Assembly (NCBI GenBank): GCA_000173575.1
Contig: ABYL01000024.1
Span: 1-64,000 of the forward strand
Length of the DNA stretch: 64,000 nt
Source: Burkholderia sp. H160
GTDB lineage: Bacteria > Pseudomonadota > Gammaproteobacteria > Burkholderiales > Burkholderiaceae
Reading direction: 5' to 3'
The notes beneath the pieces are model-generated. The model saw nothing but the letters and a program-made list of their open reading frames with translations, did not search any database and was not told the origin of the DNA. How positions within the stretch are numbered: the first letter of the stretch is position 1; each line of letters opens with the position of its first letter. This document shows positions 60,502 through 64,000 of this stretch, piece by piece. The position numbers and the translations under genes are program-made.

Positions 60502-62142
60502 TTGGCCAACCCGGATCATCCCGATAGCAAGCTGAAGGCGGCGCACGTCATCGCCGCGCAGGCGAGCCCGTGCGACGAGCTCGTCATCCGCACGCAGCCC
60601 ACCACAATCGACCGCCCGTGCCGGCGCAAGCGGCTCGCGCTCGCCGCGACGATCAGTGGTTCGAGCATGGCGTTCATCGATGGCTCCGTCGTCAACGTCG
60701 CGCTGCCGTCCATTCAGAGCGAACTCGGCGCGAGCGTCGCGGCGATGCAGTGGGTCGTCAACGCGTATCTGCTCTTTCTCGGCTCGCTCGTGCTGGTCGG
60801 CGGATCGATGGGCGACAAGCTCGGCCGGCGTGCGGTGTTCATCGCGGGCATCGCGCTCTTCACGCTGGCATCGGTCGCGTGCGGGTTTGCACCGAATGCG
60901 TTTGCGCTGGTCGCCGCCCGCGCGGTTCAAGGCATCGGCGCGGCACTGCTCGTCCCCAGCAGTCTCGCGATCATCGGCGCGGTGTTCGACGACGAAGCGC
61001 GCGGACGGGCAATCGGCACCTGGGCGGGCGTCGGCGCGATCACGTCGGCGGTGGGGCCGGTGGCGGGCGGCTGGCTTGTCGACGCGTTGTCGTGGCGCGC
61101 GATCTTCTTCCTGAACGTTCCGCTCGCGGCGCTAACGATTGCGCTCGCCATATTGGCGGTGCCCAACAGCCACAAGCTCGATGCGCCTCAGCAGATCGAC
61201 TGGCCCGGCGCGCTGACCGCGGCAGCGGGACTTGCCGGGCTTACCTTCGGTCTGACCGAGGCGTCGATGCGCGGCTTCGCGCACCCGCTCGTATTTTGTG
61301 CAATTGGCGCCGGTGTGCTCGTGCTGGCCGCATTCGTGATGATTGAAGCGAACAGTCCCAACCCCATGGTGCCGCTTGACATGTTTCGCTCGCGCGCCTT
61401 CACCGGCGCCAACCTTGTCACCCTGCTGCTCTATTTCGGCCTTGGCGGCACGTTCTTCTTCCTGCCGTTCACGCTGATCCGCGCGCATGGCTATACCGCG
61501 ACCGAAGCGGGTGCGGCGCTCTTACCAGTGCCTTTCATTATCGGGTTGCTGTCGCGTTTTACAGGCGGCCTGACGAGCCGCTTCGGTTCGCGCGTGCTTC
61601 TGAGCGTTGGCCCGGGCGTCGCCGGAGTCGGATTCATATTGCTGGCGCTGCCGATCGTGCGAGGTAGCTATTGGGCTGGATTCTTCCCTGCGCTCGCCGT
61701 GCTCGGGCTCGGCATGACGATCACCGTCGCGCCGCTTACCACGACCGTAATGGGCGCGGTGCCGAGCGACCGCACAGGCGTGGCGTCCGGCATCAACAAC
61801 GCCGTTGCGCGCGTGGCGAGCCTGCTGGCGATTGCGGTGCTCGGCATCGTCTTCGTCTGGTCGCACCACGCGGCGTTATCGGCGCGTCTCGACGAACTGC
61901 ATGTGCCGCAGGACGCACGTCAGACTGGGCAACTGCTGGAGCCCGTCGCGCAAGCCGGAACGGCAGTGGGTGCCACTGATACGCCGGGCGAGTCACCCGT
62001 GGCGCGCGCGAAAGCCGATGCGATGACTGATGCGCTGCGCGCTGTCGCGCTCGTCTCCGCAGCGTGCGCGTTCGCTGCAGCGGGTCTCGCGATGGCCACC
62101 ATCCGGCCCCGGAAACGCCCGTCGCTAGCGCGCCCAGAGTGA
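60502..62142 (+). CDS. MFS drug-efflux transporter, DHA2 (EmrB/QacA) type, 14 TM
   Basis: The 546-residue pump has about 14 helices. GSSMAFIDGSVVNVALPSIQ is helix 1 (motif D1), GDKLGRRAVFIAG is motif A in loop 2-3, AVQGIGAALLVPSSLAII is motif B/C, and GAGVGAITSAVGPVAGGWL-like GVGAITSAVGPVAGGW is motif C. I prefer TTG 60502, six bases after GAGGGAG, to TTG 60481. The long polar N-terminus of about 45 residues is unusual. Such pumps export drugs, dyes or aromatic acids with protons. Divergent from the CGS-family gene, no regulator adjacent. Confidence 0.92.
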   Translation: MANPDHPDSKLKAAHVIAAQASPCDELVIRTQPTTIDRPCRRKRLALAATISGSSMAFIDGSVVNVALPSIQSELGASVAAMQWVVNAYLLFLGSLVLVGGSMGDKLGRRAVFIAGIALFTLASVACGFAPNAFALVAARAVQGIGAALLVPSSLAIIGAVFDDEARGRAIGTWAGVGAITSAVGPVAGGWLVDALSWRAIFFLNVPLAALTIALAILAVPNSHKLDAPQQIDWPGALTAAAGLAGLTFGLTEASMRGFAHPLVFCAIGAGVLVLAAFVMIEANSPNPMVPLDMFRSRAFTGANLVTLLLYFGLGGTFFFLPFTLIRAHGYTATEAGAALLPVPFIIGLLSRFTGGLTSRFGSRVLLSVGPGVAGVGFILLALPIVRGSYWAGFFPALAVLGLGMTITVAPLTTTVMGAVPSDRTGVASGINNAVARVASLLAIAVLGIVFVWSHHAALSARLDELHVPQDARQTGQLLEPVAQAGTAVGATDTPGESPVARAKADAMTDALRAVALVSAACAFAAAGLAMATIRPRKRPSLARPE

Positions 62143-62175
62143 GAGATGACAACGGCAGTGCAGGAAGCTTCTCTT

Positions 62176-63345
62176 CTATTGAATCTTCGTAGCGGGGGAG
62201 TCAGCGGTCTTTCGCTCCGCTGCAAATGGACCGTGGTAGACCAGGTCGTTGTCGATCGCGTAAGGTTGGCATCCGACTCCACCTTTTTCGCCACACGTCT
62301 TTGTTGCTTTCGCCTGCGCGTCTTTCCCGGTTGCGAATCCATAGTGGCCATTCGGTGCGATGACGAGAGCACGTCCGGCGCGCGGATCCGAGCGGAGAAA
62401 CATTTCCATTCCTACGCCGATAGCAGGATTGAGATCCTGATACGGCACGATGTCGATGTTATCGAGCGCAACGGTATTGCCTTGACGCCAGCTTAGGTAT
62501 CTGGGATTCCAGCTTAAACCGAGCGACTCGAAAAATTGACGGACCGGTGGGAGCCAGATTTTCTCTCCGCTGTACCGATGAAACACCATATGTGAATCGC
62601 CCTCGCTAAACACGCCTTCGTCGACGTATTGAGCGTTCGGATTGCCTTCGTGATAGGCCTCGAAGAATTGCTTCGACAAGTCCCCATTGCCCCAATATCG
62701 ATCGTTATCTCCGTAGAGAAAAAGCGCGGGAATTTTCGATTTGCTGCCGAAATCGCGATAGTCGCGGACCAAGGTCGATTCCCAACCCATACAGTGCTCA
62801 TCCCGTAAGCCGCCGGCGATGTTGACGATGCCGACGACGCCCGCCAGATTACGCTCCCCCAATGCGACGGACGTGATACCGCCTTGCGACTGTCCAATCA
62901 CGACGATGTGCGCGGCATCGACGTAAGGAAGCGTGCGCGCATAATCGATCGCGGCCTGAACGCTATTCGCCCAATGTCGTGCGCCGTTGGCGACGTCGCA
63001 ATTCGACTTGAAGTACACCCCGCCAGAGCTGCCGAATCCTTCGCGCGTCGGCACCAGCACGGCATATCCACGCCGCACGAATTCGATCGCCTGGAAATAG
63101 AACGGTTCATCTTTCTGAAAGGCGGGGTCGCCTTCAGACTTGCCGTGATTAATGACGACGAGCGGGAACGGGCCATCCCCGGGCGGCGCATAAATGCGTG
63201 TCGTCAGGTTGATCGTGAATAGCCAATCCTTCATCGGCACCTGAACGATTTCGTCGCGCATGTCGGCCGATAGGGCGGGACCGCTTGCAATTGACAGAAC
63301 AGTCGATATTGCGATCGATAACAGTACATGGAAAACGGATTTCAT
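62176..63345 (-). CDS. Secreted alpha/beta hydrolase (dienelactone hydrolase-like)
   Basis: The 389-residue protein has a signal peptide (MKSVFHVLLSIAISTVLSIA, cleavage after PALSA) and an alpha/beta hydrolase fold: FPLVVINHGKSEGDPAF is the oxyanion strand-loop, VVIGQSQGGITSVALG the nucleophile elbow (Ser near residue 152) and ALFLYGDNDRYWGNGDLSKQ the acid loop. The His is likely in GDSHMVFHRYSG. It probably acts in the periplasm or outside as an esterase or peptidase. ATG 63345 is chosen because the signal peptide begins there. Convergent with the MFS gene (33-base gap). Confidence 0.9.
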   Translation of the reverse strand: MKSVFHVLLSIAISTVLSIASGPALSADMRDEIVQVPMKDWLFTINLTTRIYAPPGDGPFPLVVINHGKSEGDPAFQKDEPFYFQAIEFVRRGYAVLVPTREGFGSSGGVYFKSNCDVANGARHWANSVQAAIDYARTLPYVDAAHIVVIGQSQGGITSVALGERNLAGVVGIVNIAGGLRDEHCMGWESTLVRDYRDFGSKSKIPALFLYGDNDRYWGNGDLSKQFFEAYHEGNPNAQYVDEGVFSEGDSHMVFHRYSGEKIWLPPVRQFFESLGLSWNPRYLSWRQGNTVALDNIDIVPYQDLNPAIGVGMEMFLRSDPRAGRALVIAPNGHYGFATGKDAQAKATKTCGEKGGVGCQPYAIDNDLVYHGPFAAERKTADSPATKIQ

Positions 63346-63420
63346 GGAAGTTATTGTTTTTCGGGGCAACGTGCGGGAGATCGCAAATGATGCACGACTG
63401 GTGTGTAAAAAGAATTAAAT

Positions 63421-63588
63421 CTCAATCCCGCTCTGATCGCGCGCCGGCTCGCGACTGGCCGCACCCCCGCGCAGGTCGCCGCCGAAGTCGGCTTCGCGGA
63501 TCAGAGCCATCTCGGCCGCTGGTTTCGTCGCGCGTACCGGATGACGCCGGCGGCCTACCGGCAGATGTGCACAAACGTTCCAGACTGA
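63421..63588 (+). pseudogene. AraC-family regulator C-terminal fragment
   Basis: The plus frame LIARRLATGRTPAQVAAEVG and FADQSHLGRWFRRAYRMTPA, ending AYRQMCTNVPD and TGA at 63586, is the second HTH and end of an AraC regulator. No N-terminal half or start codon lies upstream; the next sequence to the left is the intergenic region of the hydrolase. The missing first 200 or more residues suggest a deletion. A DUF2000 gene follows by 44 bases. Confidence 0.8.
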
Positions 63589-63632
63589 TCGCGCTGCATC
63601 GTCGATCATGAGCGGCTCAACTAGGAGTCGTC

Positions 63633-64000
63633 ATGTTCGATACCAAAGTGGCGCTGATCGTACGCGCTGATCTCGCGGTTTGGCAGAAGCTCAATGTGGT
63701 CGCGTTTCTCGCCACCGGCATCGCGGCCGCGGCACCCGAAGCGCTGGGCGAGCCCTACGAGGATGCCGCTGGGCACCGCTACGGCCGCATGCTCGGCCAG
63801 CCAATGATGGTGTTCGCGGCCGATCGGTCCGGTTTGCAGAGCGCACATCGGCGGGCGCTGTCGCGTGAACTCAGAATCGTGCCGTATGTGCACGCAATGT
63901 TTTCGACGGGGCATGACGCGGCGAATCGCAAGGTGTTTCGCGCCGAGGATGCGGCGAATCTCGACCTCGTCGGTCTCGCATTGCACGGGCCGAAGAATGC
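63633..64000 (+). CDS. DUF2000 family protein, runs off the window end
   Basis: From ATG 63633 (AGGAG site seven bases upstream) the visible 122 residues start MFDTKVALIVRADLAVWQKL and contain NVVAFLATGIAAAAPEALGE and GRMLGQPMMVFAADRSGL, the pattern of DUF2000 proteins (about 135-145 residues). They are small cytoplasmic proteins of unknown function, often next to AraC regulators as here. The last 15-20 residues lie outside the window. Cotranscription with the AraC gene was probably the original state. Confidence 0.85.
   Translation, partial: MFDTKVALIVRADLAVWQKLNVVAFLATGIAAAAPEALGEPYEDAAGHRYGRMLGQPMMVFAADRSGLQSAHRRALSRELRIVPYVHAMFSTGHDAANRKVFRAEDAANLDLVGLALHGPKN

Overview
The window is high-GC Gram-negative DNA. 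The long lipoprotein, porin and autotransporter genes, the many ABC, MFS and DMT transporters, the LysR/AraC/MocR/TetR regulators paired with catabolic enzymes, and the character of the porins (trimeric Burkholderiales type with a YGLxD N-terminus and a terminal aromatic residue) suggest a Burkholderiales genome, most likely a Paraburkholderia/Burkholderia/Caballeronia relative and an accessory, metabolically versatile part of a chromosome or megaplasmid. This assignment is by recognition; no database search was possible. No tRNA, rRNA, CRISPR array or phage module was seen.

Layout. 1-1.6 kb is a scar zone: an ATPase gene cut short at a transposase remnant, an IS30-like fragment, a small conserved-looking gene and a hairpin-rich gene-free stretch. 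1.6-5.8 kb is a translationally coupled minus-strand operon: an unusual sigma-54 activator (AAA+ first, HTH in the middle, TPR-like C-terminus), a DUF917 protein and an Asp/Glu/hydantoin racemase-family enzyme. 5.8-9.6 kb is poorly coding and holds a frameshifted remnant, a membrane TPR protein and two small hypotheticals. 9.8-14.3 kb has an orphan NMT1-like binding protein, a porin, a chemoreceptor and a small lipoprotein. 14.4-26.6 kb is a run of single-function genes: MFS, 1-Cys peroxiredoxin, metallo-beta-lactamase/rhodanese fusion, DMT exporter, threonine aldolase with AraC regulator, DHFR-like reductase, LysR with divergent FAD hydroxylase, and MocR with divergent PaiB-like protein.

27.0-31.5 kb is an ABC importer (ATPase, permease, binding protein) followed by a SAM hydroxide adenosyltransferase and a stand-alone AhpF N-terminal domain. 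31.6-32.4 kb is a fadD gene gutted by an internal deletion. 32.7-42.3 kb is the most intriguing region: a porin directly joined to an iron/phosphonate-type ABC importer (ATPase, binding protein, fused double permease), then a LysR gene, then a divergent five-gene operon with ATGA overlaps encoding three different RraA-fold aldolase/decarboxylase paralogues, a class I aminotransferase and an alpha/beta hydrolase. I read this as a candidate uptake-plus-catabolism system for an unknown organic acid; the substrate cannot be told from sequence.

42.2-44.1 kb is a secreted berberine-bridge-type flavin oxidase. 44.4-48.7 kb is an electrophile/redox cluster (NAD(P)-binding protein, Old Yellow Enzyme, TetR, thioesterase, aldo-keto reductase) with one exactly repeated 13-bp candidate operator in front of both OYE and TetR genes. 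48.8-56.6 kb is a cell-surface/periplasm block (TIGR03118-like lipoprotein with a hexamer-repeat tail, an autotransporter with four 204-bp passenger repeats, CopC, a phospholipase C/acid-phosphatase family enzyme). 56.9-64 kb has CHAD, Nudix, a cystathionine-gamma-synthase-family PLP enzyme, a 14-helix MFS pump, a secreted alpha/beta hydrolase, an AraC fragment and a DUF2000 gene running off the end.
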